The position numbers and the translations under genes were made by a program. A DNA stretch of 64,000 nucleotides, taken from positions 107,099-171,098 of the forward strand of contig NW_005179094.1 of assembly GCF_000350225.1 (NCBI RefSeq), given 5' to 3'. The notes beneath the pieces are model-generated. The model was not told where the DNA came from, did not search any database, and saw only the letters and a program-made list of their open reading frames with translations. Positions 1 through 11,496 of the stretch are shown here, in pieces; position 1 is the stretch's first letter, and the number at the start of each line of letters is the position of its first letter. Source of the stretch: Chondrus crispus (lineage: Eukaryota; Rhodophyta; Florideophyceae; Gigartinales; Gigartinaceae).

Positions 1-121
1 CTCGACGGCGGACCGTATGGGCACGCGGCGCAGACTTCGTCGTGACCGTCCGTTCTCGGTCTCCGGAGGAGGTACTGTACGGAAAAGTCGTCGCGGGTGG
101 AGGAGTTGGGAATTTCGGGGG
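1..121 (+). other. 3' internal tail of an LTR element cut by the window edge
   Basis: The segment ends in a G-rich polypurine run (about 115-121) directly before a TGTTA that starts LTR-like sequence. That arrangement is the usual plus-strand priming site plus 3' LTR start. No protein is recognisable; the open frames here are GC-rich and not conserved-looking. The rest of the element would lie left of the window. This is inference from position and the polypurine tract. Confidence 0.4.
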
Positions 122-1108
122 AGTGTTAGGAGGGAGTCAGGGGTTTCGGAGCGTCTCGCAGGAGGGAAATCGGACGACGCGCTTACCGATTCGGACGGGA
201 CAGCTGGCGTATCGACCGCCAGCTCGGAGTCGAGGCGGGAGAAAAGCCCGCCCGCACGCACGCACTTCGGTCTTCGCATCGCGCGCGGAGGAAAAGAGAG
301 AGATCGCAAAGGAGCCGTGTGGTCGGAGAAGTGGTTGCTTCGGGGACGTAGCGAAAGCTAAGGAAGGGGGTCTGTAGTATAACGACCGTCGCGCGCGCGG
401 GGAGGTTATTAACTGTGCGGCCGTGCACGGTGCACACGTGGGCGGGTGTGCCCACGTGTAGGGAGCGCGCACGTTGACCAACCGGCCGTGGCGTGGCGCA
501 CGTGTACAGTAGCACACGTGTCGTCCGTGCGGTAGTCTACGCGTGTTACGTGTGCGCGTTAGCACACGTGTCGTCCGTGCGGTAGTCTGTAAGCAACACG
601 CGTGTACAGCAATGCACACGTGTAGTAGCAGCGTCCGTGCGGTAGTCTGTAAGCAACACGCGTGTACAGTAATGCACACGTGTAGTAGCAGCGTCCGTGC
701 GGTAGTAGTAATTATGGCGCTAGCTTTTTAATTGTGTACAGTACCCGGCACGCTCTAGGCGGCAGGTACTGTACTACTGTATACTGAGACAGGTGTCCAA
801 GGCGTCCGTCTGAGGGGTTAAGACCTGACACCCGTCCCCACCAGTAAACTGGGGCAAGCTCGCCCCCGTCCCTTTCGCGCCTATATACGTCCGTTTCGGT
901 TGTCTATCGCGCGCGCTGGCTTCTAACCCGTTACCGGTCGCTCCCGTTCACGCACCACGGGGCGACTGCGCGTAACCGGCCAATGAGCCACTCCCTTTTC
1001 GCGAGCTCGTCCGATCGGTTCAATTAGCGCGTCGCGTCCACGCCGCGTGCTCCCTCGCTCAAGCCTCCGCCTCTCACCCAACCCAGGGCGGAGAGGATTT
1101 ATCCCACA
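122..1108 (+). repeat. LTR, family A, about 987 bp
   Basis: The sequence starts TGTTAGG after a polypurine tract and ends TTATCCCACA. It contains a tandem enhancer-like repeat, many CACGTG cores and a TATA-like CTATATA near 881. A diverged inverted copy at 44679-46500 shares the same order of blocks and the same terminal TTATCCCACA, which fixes the right boundary. Sequence just after 1108 reads in frame into the copia gag, so this LTR probably belongs to an element inserted into that gag. Alternatively it is the copia element's own 5' LTR, because a primer-binding-like TATCAGA follows. The 3' LTR candidate at 4880 is not similar, which favours the insertion model. Confidence 0.6.
523..705 (+). 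repeat. Tandem 60-bp repeat inside LTR A
   Basis: The motif GTCCGTGCGGTAGT recurs at 523, 573, 633 and 693, so the spacing is 50, 60 and 60 bp. Each unit carries ACACGTG and a GTGTACAG block. The position upstream of the TATA-like site fits a U3 enhancer array, which is inference. Confidence 0.75.
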
Positions 1109-1125
1109 AGTATCAGAAGCTAAAA

Positions 1126-2547
1126 ATGTGTGCTAACGACAAAGTTATGGACTACGTCAACCGGCTTTCTGTACTCGAGAACAAGCTTGCCGCCGTAGGC
1201 CACGTCCTTTCTACTACGGAAAAGAGATGGGCGCTGCTCCGAGGCTTAAGAGACGAGTTTGCTATTACGGCGGGAGTCATTAGAGCTACACGAAAGGATT
1301 TCAATGAATCTGTAGCAGAACTTGTCACCCAAGAAGCTGAACTAGACTCCGACGTTGGAGAAAACGAAGATTCATCTGCGCTTACAGTACGTGAAGACGA
1401 CCCCTGCAGGTTCTGCAAACGAAAGGGGCATGCATCTCTACAGTGTTTCTTCAACCCAGATGGACAAAATTATCGACCACAACTCGCGAAGAAGCGACGT
1501 GATCGCATGCGAGGAAACAGGAACGGTGGAAATTACAGAAGCCAGAAGGGAAGACAAGGACATCGTCACCCGTCCAACAACCACTCTGCGTACTTGGATG
1601 TGTCCTTTGTAGCTAAGTGCAGCATAGGGAAGACAAGCACCCAAGGCAGCCGCTCTGAGAAGTGGTTCATTGATTCTGGGGCTTCTACCCATATGTGCAA
1701 CGATCGTCGCTTATTCAAATCTGTGAACAATAATTCAAGGGAGCGTTCAGTCGAAGTAGGTGATGGAGAGTTTACGGACGTGAAGGGAGAGGGTACAGTA
1801 CACTGCAGCAGAACCATCGTAGATGGAGAGACGAAGTCCGTTGCCCTGACAAACGTATTGTACGTACCATCCCTCATGTATAACCTCATTTCTGTAAGCC
1901 GCATCCGAAAGGCTGGATTTCGTGCTACCTTTGACACCGATAATCACGGAGAAGGTTTTTGCGTGATCAGCGATCCCAAGAAGGGGATGTCGTATCTAAA
2001 GGGCATTGAAGGCAATGGCAGCGGACTATATCAGGCAATATTAAAGCCTCAGGCTCTACAAGAGGGAAAAGCGCTTGTGACCTCTGCCAACAAGCAATTA
2101 ATTTGGCATGGGCGTCTCGGCCACGCAAGTGAAAGAAGTATCAGGAAGTCCTTGCCAATTGTTGACGGTGTAAGTCTTGAGGTGGTTTCAAGTATTCCAG
2201 ACTGTGAGCCCCGTAGACTTGGAAAGTCTGTCCGCCACTCACGTCCACCAGCGTCCGAAGAATCTCGGAAAGCAAATAAGCCCCTTGAGCTTGTCCATAC
2301 TGACCTAGTCGGCCCTATAAGACATGAATCTCTCAGTGAGAGTCGCTACTTCATTCCCGTTTACGACGACTCAACTGGAATTTCTCTCATTAGGTTACTC
2401 AAATCTAAGAAAGAGGCGGGTAATGCCCTCAAGGAAATGATCACAGAGCTAGAGACTATACACAACTGTAAGGTCCAGAAGTTACTTGTCAAGAGGGTTC
2501 GTTCCGACAACGGTAAAGAGTTCTTATCCAAAGACGTACAGCAATAG
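1126..2547 (+). pseudogene. Copia 1 gag-protease-integrase N-terminal part
   Basis: This stretch of 473 codons is the first part of a copia polyprotein. A CX2CX4HX4C zinc knuckle lies at residues 94-107. The aspartic protease motif DSGA is at 183-186 within WFIDSGASTHMC. The GAG-pre-integrase motif WHGRLGHAS is near 327. The integrase core then begins, with its first two catalytic Asp in HTDLVGP and RSDNGKEF. TAG at 2545-2547 stops the frame between the second Asp and the Glu, and the same frame continues immediately after it. The ATG at 1126 is internal to gag; in-frame codons upstream still look like gag, so it is not the native start. Confidence 0.85.
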
Positions 2548-4296
2548 CTCAGACAAAAGGGAATTCAGCATGAGCTTGCAGCGCCCTACTCGCCAGAATC
2601 TAATGGCAAAGCCGAGCGACTGAATAGGACACTACTGGACATGACGAGGACAATGCTGATGGGAGCTCGTCACATTCCTGGCTATAGGCGCCTGTGGGCT
2701 GAAGCAGTAAATACTGCAAACTATCTTCGGAACCGTCTCTTTACATCTGCCAGTAACGAACCAAACAAGACTCCATTCGAAATAATTTTCGGGAAGAAGC
2801 CTAATCTGGCTCATGTCCGTAAATTTGGAGCAAAAGCATACGTACACATACCAAAACGTAAACGCCGAAGCAAACTGGACGAGAGGGATGAGATCGGATA
2901 TTGCGTGGGATTCGCAGCTGGAAATGTCTGTCGTGTGTACTTGCCGCACGCAAGGAAGGTAATTGTCTCACGCGACCTACAGTTCGACGAACATCTGGCT
3001 CAACAAGCGAATCCAGAGGTCCATGATACCCCAGTGTTCGAAAACTTGGGGCGAGCTGCCGAAGTTAATATAGAACTCGGACCAGGAAAGGACCATTCAG
3101 AAGCACCTAACAGTCACAGCGACAACGTTGACGTCGACACGAACGAAATGCTGACTTACGTTCCAAACGTGAGACGATCATCTCGCACATCGCATCCACC
3201 TGCAAGGTACGAGCCAGGAAACGCGACTGTTTCCATCGCTCTACTCCACCGAATGGGAGAGGCCGATGCTAAAGTGCCACTGACTTACAATGAAGCTATG
3301 ACAAGTACAGAATGCGACAAGTGGAAAACCGCCATGGATGAGGAGATCAAACAGCTCAACAAAGACACTTGGGAGTTGGTCCGGTTACCAGCAGAATCGA
3401 AACCCGTCAAATCTAAATGGGTTTACACAAATAAGACCGATGCCAGTAACGCAGTCACCCGACATCGAGCTCGCTTAGTAGCCAAGGGTTTCTCTCAAAG
3501 GGAAGGCATTGACTACAACGAATTCATCGCTCCCGTGGCAAAGTACAGTACTGTTCGTTTGATACTGGCCCTTGCCGCCCAAGAGCATCTGGAGATACTG
3601 CAGCTTGATGTCAAAGCCGCGTTTCTAAACGGTAAGCTCGAGGAAGACATCTATATGGAACAACCTGGAAGGTACGTTGACATGAAGCACCCTGATTTTG
3701 TGTACCACCTACTGCGAGCAATATATGGTTTAAAACAGGTTTCGTGTGCCTGGCACAAAGTCTGTGATGAATTTCTCAAGTCCATGGGATGTAAGAAGTC
3801 AAATGCTGATACAAGTCTGTACATACTCGCAACGAAGAATGGAACGGTCTATGTACTAGTATATGTGGATGACATGCTACTCTTTGGAAGCTCTCTGGAT
3901 GCATTACAGAAGTTGGCCGACGTGATTGGGAAACAGTTTGAACTTGGCATCGAGAAGTCTGTCACCAAGTTTCTCGGAATCATCGTCGAGCGCAATAGAG
4001 CAGCAGGCACAATCAAAATACATAGTGCCCCAATGATTACACACATGCTTTCTACCTTTGGACTGGTTCAAGGCCGTACTGTATCCACTCCGCTTCCACC
4101 TGGAGTAGTTCTATCAGGATTGAAGGAATCCAACGAGAACGTTAGTACAAGAATGGAAAAGACACCGTACAGGCAGTTGGTGGGGTCACTGTTACACCTC
4201 GCCAACACGACTTGCTCCGACATCGCTTACAGTACCAGCCTCCTCTTACGCTTTCTGGAGAAGCCAGCTCCTGAGCACTGGAATGCCGCCAAGTAA
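2548..4296 (+). pseudogene. Copia 1 integrase C-terminal part and reverse transcriptase
   Basis: The frame continues from the TAG with the integrase catalytic Glu in SNGKAERLNR, about 35 residues after the second Asp as in DD35E integrases. The reverse transcriptase follows, with LDVKAAFLNG and the catalytic YVDD inside VYVDDMLLFGS. Both are intact. The frame ends at TAA (4294-4296) just before VLRYLKK, where the family normally continues without a stop, so this is a nonsense change rather than a natural end. The only ATG near the beginning (2641) is not a native start. Confidence 0.85.
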
Positions 4297-4872
4297 GTAC
4301 TTCGATACTTGAAGAAAACCAAGTCGTTAGGAATCGTCTACAGTAAGAACGAAAAGGCAGGACTACACGGTTTTACCGACTCCGAGTTTGCCGGGGCTAG
4401 GATTACGCGCAAATCAGTGAGTGGGTTTGTTTTCAGGTTAGGCGGGGGAGCAGTTAGCTGGAGGAGCAAGAAACAAGATACGACCGCTCAATCAACCTTG
4501 GAAGCAGAGTACATCGCGATGTCATTTACAGTCTGCGAGGCGATCTGGCTCCGTAGGATGCTATCGGAGGCCTGGGGACACTCATCATTCGCATCTACAA
4601 TATTTTTCGGAGACAATCAAGGCGCAATGGACTTGGCATACAACGATGTTATCAACGAACGCTCTAAACACATAGACGTCAAGTATCATTTCTCAAAGGA
4701 GAAAGTCAACGATGGTACAGTAGTGTTCAATTACATTCCTACTTCCAAGATGACGGCGGATATTATGACAAAGAGCCTCACGGCTGACAAACACAAGTAT
4801 TTGGTCAAGAAACTCGGGATGCAACAGAACAAGGCAGTGACTTCGGGCGACTCCGCTGAGATTCAAGGCTGA
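4297..4872 (+). pseudogene. Copia 1 RNase H
   Basis: This final part is in the same frame as the preceding segments and carries the copia RNase H motifs: FTDSEFAG, STLEAEYIAMS, GDNQGAMDL and SKHIDVKYHF. It ends with a natural stop at 4870-4872, directly before the polypurine tract. The domain itself looks complete; it is inactive only because of the upstream stops. Confidence 0.85.
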
Positions 4873-4879
4873 GGGGGAG

Positions 4880-6070
4880 TGTTAAAGTTGTGGGAGAACG
4901 AGTACGGGCCGGTGTCGGTAAACGTAACGACCCGGAGGGAGGTCCCATGGGGGTGATCAGACGATACTGGAAAGGCAGGGGATTAGGGGATTTAGAATTC
5001 AGCTTGTACACGGGGTGCCCGTACCGCCACAGGTGACAGGTGGCGGCAGAATGGCCACGTGTACCGCCGTACGTATAACGTCCCGATCGGGTACAGTAGA
5101 CTAGTAGGTCCTACTGTAGGGGCGTAGAAATTAGTGTAATGGGAGTGTCAGCCGGGGGAGTCCCAGCTAGCACACGTGGTGCGCGCTCTGCCTGCGAGTA
5201 CAGGTGGCAGGAGTACCGCCACGTGTGCCGCTGTACAGGTCACTCCCCGGTGGAGTACAGTAGAGGTACTCCACTGCAGTGGATCACTACATGTAGTGTT
5301 CCAAAGTAGAAGTGCATCACTACAGTACTGCCGGCCGCCGGAGGTCGACGTACTTAGGGGCGGGGGCAGTACGCTCCCAGAGTAAAAGGGGGCAGCGACC
5401 CCCTGGGCGAGAACTTAGGAGAAATAGGCAGATCGTCCCGTACGGGTTATTCTTGAGGGCCAGAAGCACACGCTCCCCAGTTTGGCCGTTCCATCGCCGG
5501 GTGGAAGCGTATGCCCATTGAGCCCTATCCCCTCCGGGGTCGCAATTCCACTCGTCCGTTTACCGGAGTCATAACCGCCGCCCTCAAAGAGAGGTTGGTG
5601 GTGTTGTAATTTTACCGCTGCCGTGGACACCCCCTCCGTGACGGGGTAAAAACCGAACCGGAAGGATCCATATTATTACAGAAATATCACTTAGTCACCG
5701 TAGTATCTCAGAAGTGTCGAAGTATCTAGAGCATTCTACAGCCCTCCATGATGTTCCATACTAGAGACATCTAGAAAAAGCTATAATAGAACAGTGTAGA
5801 AGTTACAGTATACTGTGGATGGTTCTAGAATAGATGGAACTTTCTAGAACTCAACTAGAACAAGAGTTACTGTACTGTAGAACTGCATAAATACCGCGCG
5901 TCAGTTGGGTCTCAGTACCAACTAGACTTTAAGTGCGAAACACATTGGCAAATTCCATAATCTTTCTATAGAAATGAGCAGGACTGGAGATGCTCTACGA
6001 TCATCTCCAGAAATGATCAGGAGTGTGTAGAAGTCCAAGACCACGAGGGCCCTAGGTGAATATGATTTTA
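4880..6070 (+). repeat. Probable 3' LTR of copia 1, right end not defined
   Basis: A GGGGGAG polypurine tract is followed by TGTTAAAG, the expected start of a 3' LTR. The region contains repeated blocks with CCGCCACAGG, CACGTG and GTACAGTAG, and a TATA-like CATAAATA near 5888, as in the other LTRs here. It has no second copy in the window, so its end cannot be placed and 6070 is only approximate. No protein-coding gene is visible. Confidence 0.45.
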
Positions 6071-8111
6071 GCTACGGTTCGCACCCTCTCCTCGGGAGAC
6101 CAGGGCTTACGGTCCGTCTGTAACAGACCCCCGAATTAGCAAAGGATAAAACTGAACTCGACCTACTGTGATAGGAAACAAAAAGGAGGAAAGCCAGGGG
6201 GAGTGACGGTGACGGCCAATACAGTGAGGTAACCATGCAGAACCGGGACAGCGCGCAATAGGCGAGGCTATCCTTGTAGAAGGGAAAGAACGCGAACGGA
6301 GAGAACGAAGTCGAGCTCGGTCTGAATCTGTCCCAAAGGTTTGGGGAACCATCCTGATATCTTTTATTCTCGGATTCGGCTCCGTTCCTGTCTTTTAAAT
6401 ACAGTACGACGTGGAATCGTCAAGGCAAACGGTTACACCAAATACACGAAATACTGTATAGTTGTTCACAACAAGGCGTCACGCGTCATTCCTATGAGTT
6501 AAGATATGTCCTGTTGTGCCTGTTGGGCACTTTACAAGGCACATACTCAATTTAGAACAGAAGAGAAGCAACAGTAACCCTAAATTGAAGCAAACCATCA
6601 TGCCAAGGATAATATAATTAATTGAGGAGATCGCACGCATACAAAACCGGCAGTGTACTTGCAAAGAGCGGTCAAAAGGCTGTAAACTGTGGGATTCACG
6701 AAAGGATTGGAGAAAAGCGTTTGAGAACGCGTTTTAGGAAACGTAGACAGTGAATGAAACTGGTTGTAATTGTATTAATGGCAACAACCTGGATGCAAAT
6801 TGAAAGATGTACATATCTATCTCTCTCAAGGGAGTGAGTGCAAGAAGAGAAATAACGGAGAAAACGACAAATGGTACTCTCCACCGTTCGCCTCCACTCT
6901 GAATAGGGGTGAATCTACAGAAGTCGATAGAGATCGACTTAGTACAGTGCTGGCCAAAATGATAGGGACACACCCAATTTGCATTGCTGCAAGCTCCTTT
7001 TGCCCCAATCATAGAACAGAAGGTGCTCTCTATACATATTGGTCTTGCTAACCACGATAAAAAGACGGTTTTATAAAAGCAAAAATAGCCTTGGAGCTAC
7101 AAGTAGGGGATCACTAAAGTTGAACGGAACGGCGATGGCAAGCTAAAAGTAAATTTAAAATTGTCCAATTCAGTCGGTTTTTTAGCCATTGGAAAATAGA
7201 TGGTAGCACTATTGGGTGTGGTCCACTGTATAGTATACAGTAGACTACACCCAATAGTGCTACCCCGTGACAAGGGCTTCTAATTGGCACTATTGGGAGG
7301 GTAGCACTATACCATATTGCACTCAGAGAAGACATTGGCTTCCCCTATTGGGGTACGAAGAAGTCATTTAAGATTGATTGCCTTTCTCCCGCGCGCTCTC
7401 TTTCAATCCTATATTGATTGAAAACACGTTTCGCCTTGCCGGCCATAGTTGGTTTATTGGAAGGGAGAGCTCAAAACATTGGTAGGGGGTGTCGGAATGA
7501 AGACATTCGATGTTACAGACAGGCAGCTTGGCGACGAATGGTGGCGCCCATGATACGGCCACCCGCCGGCGCACTGCCTGCCATATGTCCACGTGGCAGT
7601 ATGATAAATGCGTGCGAAAGCACTTTACCTAGCACTATTCGGATGGTTGCACTATTCAAGTGGCACTATATCGCGACCCCCCCTCTAGTAGGAAGTCGTT
7701 CACCGCATCCAAAAGTGGCTTAGATTAGATCGTTCACAAATCCGATGTTAGATGTAGTCCCCTATCCACCTCTTCGTGAGTGAGGCACTCTTTAGTAGTG
7801 TTCGCGAGTATCAATATCGGCCCGTCTGCTTTCTGATCCATATGAATATCCATTGTTGCTGCATTTCGGGTAAAGCCTAAATCTCTTTCTTTCGTTTTTG
7901 CACACTTCGATCGGCGAACGCTCCATTTCTGCCCCAACCTTATGCTTGGCCCATAGTCCGGCAATGTATGCGGTCGATACTGGCTTCAGAAGAAGGTAAA
8001 GCGGAATTTGCAGTAAAAGACAACTCCAACAAATGAGCAGCAAGGACAACCAGTTTAGTTTTCGCACTGGTTCAGCCCAAACGATGCTTTTCTGAGACTG
8101 CAGTCCCTCAT
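6071..8111. other. Intergenic sequence, no convincing complete gene
   Basis: Short open frames on both strands lack conserved motifs. Visible structures are the hairpin at 7202-7265 and scattered GCACTATT repeats around 7200-7320 and 7620-7670. A minus-strand stretch at 7792-8067 encodes one strongly hydrophobic helix (residues about 5-30), which may be the last exon or remnant of the membrane-protein gene to its right. Confidence 0.5.
7202..7265. repeat. Inverted repeat, 18-bp arms with a near-palindromic centre
   Basis: The arm GGTAGCACTATTGGGTGT is repeated in reverse complement at the right end, and the middle (CACTGTATAGTATACAGTAG) is itself nearly palindromic, so almost the whole 64 bp can fold. 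Partial copies of the arm (GGTAGCACTAT, GGCACTATTGGG) lie just to the right. It could be a degenerate miniature transposon or a terminal repeat. Confidence 0.8.
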
Positions 8112-8789
8112 TTAGGAAAATGTCTTCAGTGTCCCCCCGCCTAGGGTTATGGCAGCGCTTCCCTGGAAGACATGATGGGCAACATGAAGCGCAATCAAGC
8201 CAGTAAGCATCACTCCTGTCATGGTGGACTTGTATCGTCTTGTCTTGACAGTGTGCGTCTTTTGCTTCGATTGCAGAACCTCGACGTGTTGACCCTCCAT
8301 GTCATTTGAACTGAACTTGATTTTATTGCTTTCATCCAAGACATCAGTGCCGTTTTTCACTTTCCTCGCTCTCATCACAACAGTGAACATGGCACCTACG
8401 AATTGTTTGTGGACAGCCTCAACCTGTTTTTTCTCGTGCTCCGATTGCGAAATGCTCTTCATCAAACGCATCTTCCCGTCATGCAGGGTGAAGTATGCCC
8501 TTGCAGAATAATTTGCGCTCAAATCATCGATCCTCACTTCGTGCTCGGCTCCATAGTCATGGATGTCCGTAGTGATTTCAACTGTGACGGGTTCGTTGTA
8601 TTCGATGTCTATAAACTCCATAGTTGTATTTTCGGTGAGCATGGTGACGCGAGTGCTGATTCTTGTTGAACCCTGACGAACACCCACCAAATTGGCTGAC
8701 ATGCAAGGTCTGTTCGCTGAGGTGCGGATGTGGAAGTAAAGATGAGGTGTCGAGACCAGGACAGGTTGTACAATTCGAAAGCTAACCAT
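8112..8789 (-). pseudogene. Membrane protein, downstream part (unknown family)
   Basis: Minus-strand frame of 225 codons, read from an ATG at 8787-8789. It is in the same frame as the 161-codon stretch to its right, separated by one TAA (8796-8798). The middle is polar with several N-x-T/S sequons, as expected for an exposed domain, and the C-terminal 40 residues contain a hydrophobic segment. I do not recognise the family. Either the gene carries a nonsense change or a short intron spans the stop; no good splice pair was found. Confidence 0.4.
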
Positions 8790-8795
8790 GTCGTT

Positions 8796-9281
8796 TTAAA
8801 CGGGCCTCAGCTCAGGGTTTGTGAGGAAGATGATTGCCACTTCTACACAAAAGACGAATGAGAGGATGGAAAAAGCGAATATCAGAAGCCTCGTATTGAG
8901 TTTGAGGTGGTTATGTGAACTGGCGTTCTTGTGAAAAAGATGGTGTACGTTGAAGTCTTGAATGAGTTCGATGACGTACTTGACTGAAAAGCCGAAGACC
9001 CCAACCCTTCCTTTGTTTGTCCGAAGAAGAAATGCAGAAGCTGTGCTATCGATGATGAGTAAAATCAGGAGAGAGAAGAAGGCGATAAGGATGTCGTCTC
9101 TGTTTTCGGTCAAATCCCTTCGAAATGGACCGGAAACTAGCTTTTCCACCATAAAAGCATCGCTCAGGAATGGGTTCACATCCGTGGAATTCGTGGCGTT
9201 GACAAAATGGTTTTCGTTGTCGTAAGCCACAACGAGATATGGGTTGTCGTTGTTACCGACGACCTGTTCAAACAAGGGCAT
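8796..9281 (-). pseudogene. Membrane protein, N-terminal part (unknown family)
   Basis: An ATG at 9279-9281 opens 161 codons. Two strong hydrophobic helices lie at about residues 63-87 and 131-154. After the second helix the frame hits TAA and then continues for another 225 codons. The order (two N-terminal helices, exposed polar domain, late helix) resembles that of the decayed gene at 40644-43443. That is similarity of layout, not a demonstrated homology. The true start could be further upstream, since open sequence continues to about 9594 in another frame. Confidence 0.4.
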
Positions 9282-10012
9282 CGTTTGAGGTCGGTTTCTT
9301 GAAGATTTTGTCTCTAAGACTATGCTCTCCTATGGCGAGAAACAAGGGAATAATAAATCTACTGGGGCACGTATGTAGCGAAGAGGCGAATGGGTAACAC
9401 GTGACGAAAATAAACAGCGCTTCAGAAAATGCACGAACGAGGAAGACGGTTGAGCCATTGGAGGCCTGGAAGATGTTGGTTCGTTGCGAGTGTGCTGGTG
9501 ACACTCTGAGGCCAAGAGCGCTTTCGAAACTAAGAGAGGTCCCACAAAGACGTCTAAACTGTATGAAGACCCCCTTCCAGGTTCGGAGAGTCACCAGATG
9601 AAAAGGATAAATTCAGGAGAGCAAGTTGCCAATGAGGATTATACCTTTTCGCCATCCCAAAAGAGAGAGGAGAGCATTTCGCGGCCTATAGATATCGAAA
9701 ACCACGAGGTTACGAAAAGTGAGTTCAAGTCTGTCGTGCCATAAAGATGAAAAGCAGGGGTGTGAGATGGTGAAGTGGCGAGGTGAATCACGTCTGCCAG
9801 ACATGGATGACAGTACTGTACGTGGAGAAATTTATAAATTAAATATCTCTTTAGCTTGCTCCCCTCCGCTCTCTGTTTTATACATGCACTGAATTCATGT
9901 AGCTCAAAAGCACTACTAATCAAGGAAACCGACAAAGGCAATCTGCAAGGTTACAGTAGCGCGGGAAAAGATACAGAACAGTAGTAAGCATCAGGTACTG
10001 TACCTGCAAGCC
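9282..10012. other. Intergenic, no supported gene
   Basis: Short minus-strand frames (for example 9268-9594 and 9639-9941) lack an ATG start or recognisable motifs. They could contain a first exon of the membrane-protein gene, but no splice model was convincing. Confidence 0.4.
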
Positions 10013-10021
10013 ACTTGAAGG

Positions 10022-10197
10022 AATACCCACATTTCGACCAAAGTTTCGCATGAAATTGATTGCGGACAACGGCGCGCAATTGCGGCCTGGATCAGGACCT
10101 CGGTGAGACAAAACGGTCCGGCAAACACACACAAGCGCCCCGATCCACGTCATTGGTACGGTAATTCCGCCGGCGGTGATCGGGGTGATCGTCGCAC
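10022..10197 (+). repeat. MULE left terminal inverted repeat
   Basis: The 176 bp match the reverse complement of 12203-12378 nearly base for base, ending at GTGATCGTCGCAC on the inner side. Confidence 0.93.
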
Positions 10198-10290
10198 ACC
10201 TCGACCTTCGACCGTACCCTTCGCCTCGGCTTCGTACCGTTCGCGCTCCTGGATTCCTGTCTGTTCTCAGCTCGGCTCGGGTTAGGTACT

Positions 10291-10617
10291 GTGCTTGGTA
10301 CTGGGTTTCCGTTAATTTACTTTTTCGTCGAAGGAGGTGGCCAACATGGACAAAACGTAAGACGAAAAGACACAATTTTGGGTGTCTTCAAGGCTATGCA
10401 TAGAACCTTGGACTCTTTCCGTCCTCTGTTCTTTTTTTCGGACAAAGATTCCGGGCAGCTTGACGCTATCAAGCGTGTGTATGGTATTAATCCGTCTCTG
10501 TGCCTTTGGCATTTGAAAAGGGCAATTAAGCAGAAGATATCGGGACTGAGAAAAGAAAAGCGTCCTTTCGAAGGAAAAGGAGCAAGCGCTGATGGACCTG
10601 ATTACCCTGCACTTTAA
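10291..10617 (+). pseudogene. MULE transposase, catalytic-domain fragment
   Basis: The translation contains FFFSDKDSGQLDAIKRV followed by a CLWHLKRAIKQ block, the usual D ... C/W-H signature of the MULE transposase domain. The frame then fails: family-like sequence (ALMDLITLHFNRHPFF) continues in another frame from about 10570, so a frameshift lies near 10550-10570. The 21-N gap interrupts the gene at 10651. No native start is evident. Confidence 0.75.
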
Positions 10618-10650
10618 TCGGCATCCTTTTTTTGACAAGCACTTCTCCAT

Positions 10651-10671
10651 NNNNNNNNNNNNNNNNNNNNN
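10651..10671. other. Assembly gap, 21 N
   Basis: Unknown bases inside the transposase gene. The true length of missing sequence cannot be read from the window. Confidence 1.
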
Positions 10672-10709
10672 CGTAGAAATGCTTCCCTGATACCCCTTTC
10701 GAAGACAAC

Positions 10710-11496
10710 TTGATGTGCGAGTCGCACTGGTCACTTCTGAAGCGCCTTTATTTATTGCCATACAACCGCCCCAGAGTAGATCTTTTGCTTTATGTTCTTG
10801 GCAGAAAGCTATTGAGCAAGTATACATCGGACTACCATCTTCTGATGAATGGAAGGAAGAAGCCCAGTTGGTGGCGAGAATTTGTCGAGGAATGGAAGGA
10901 AGAAGCCCAGTTGGTGGCGAGAATTTGTCGAGGAATGGAAGAGATGTGCCACAAAGACAATTCGAGGGATTTATATTGTGGACAAGGACACGTGGACATG
11001 CTCATGCCCGGCTTATCTTCGAAGCCCCTTTCTACTGTGCAAGCATTTAGTTGCTGGGGCAGATGTGCCTGTTTATCGTGACATAATCCGAAGGCGGCAC
11101 CCTTCCTTCCTGGAGATACAAAGGGAGCCAAACAGGTTCATTCCAAAGCTTGAGGGGGCGCTGCAACGTCATCCGAATCATGCAGCTCCTCCCCAGCTGT
11201 GCATAAACGACAATAGCATAACGAACATTCTCAGCATTGAATTCTTTGCAGACTCGAGAGAAAGTTTGATGAAGAACACTGCTGAAGCCGCACGCGAGGC
11301 AAAAGAGGTCTGTGTGTGGATGACAGAACATATCTCAAGTCTGTCTGAAACTACAACCGGCAGTAAGCAAATCATGTATATCAACGGCACTGTGCTGAGG
11401 AATTTAAAGAAGTACAAAAGAGATATTGAACATGACAAAAGCATGCGGAGGCAACCCCGCACTTGGTCAAACGCAAACACTATGCACAATCCGTAA
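10710..11496 (+). pseudogene. MULE transposase C-terminal part with SWIM zinc finger
   Basis: Upstream codons (from about 10710) and downstream codons (from about 10935) belong to one protein but lie in different frames, because a 43-bp direct duplication sits between them. The downstream part carries TWTCSCPAYLRSPFLLCKH, a SWIM finger of CxC...CxH type that follows the transposase domain in MULE proteins. The tail to 11496 is charged and helix-prone. Since 43 is not a multiple of three, the duplication by itself inactivates the protein. Confidence 0.8.
10848..10933 (+). repeat. 43-bp tandem duplication in the transposase
   Basis: AATGGAAGGAAGAAGCCCAG and the 23 bases after it occur at 10848 and again at 10891, with a third partial start at 10934. 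The two full units are identical, so the duplication is recent. Confidence 0.95.

Larger units (their letters stand above)
1109..4872 (+). mobile_element. Copia element 1, internal region, 5'-truncated and inactive
   Basis: Gag zinc knuckle, retropepsin, integrase, reverse transcriptase and RNase H follow one another in one reading frame, in the Ty1/copia order. The frame is interrupted only by TAG at 2545-2547 and TAA at 4294-4296. The coding frame is already open at 1100 and starts in the middle of gag, so roughly the first hundred gag codons are missing. The right end is the polypurine tract at 4872-4879 followed by TGTTA. Confidence 0.9.

Noticed and set aside
137..679. 180-codon minus-strand frame in LTR A
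   Set aside because: It runs through the 60-bp tandem repeat and shows the same peptide repeated; it is a product of the repeat.
4288..4303. AAGTAAGTAC as a splice donor in copia 1
   Set aside because: The frame and RNase H homology continue immediately after the TAA, so nothing would need to be spliced out; it is a nonsense change that resembles a donor.
10312..10827. Minus-strand frame crossing the N gap
   Set aside because: It is open only because the N run cannot contain stops, and it lies opposite the recognisable transposase.
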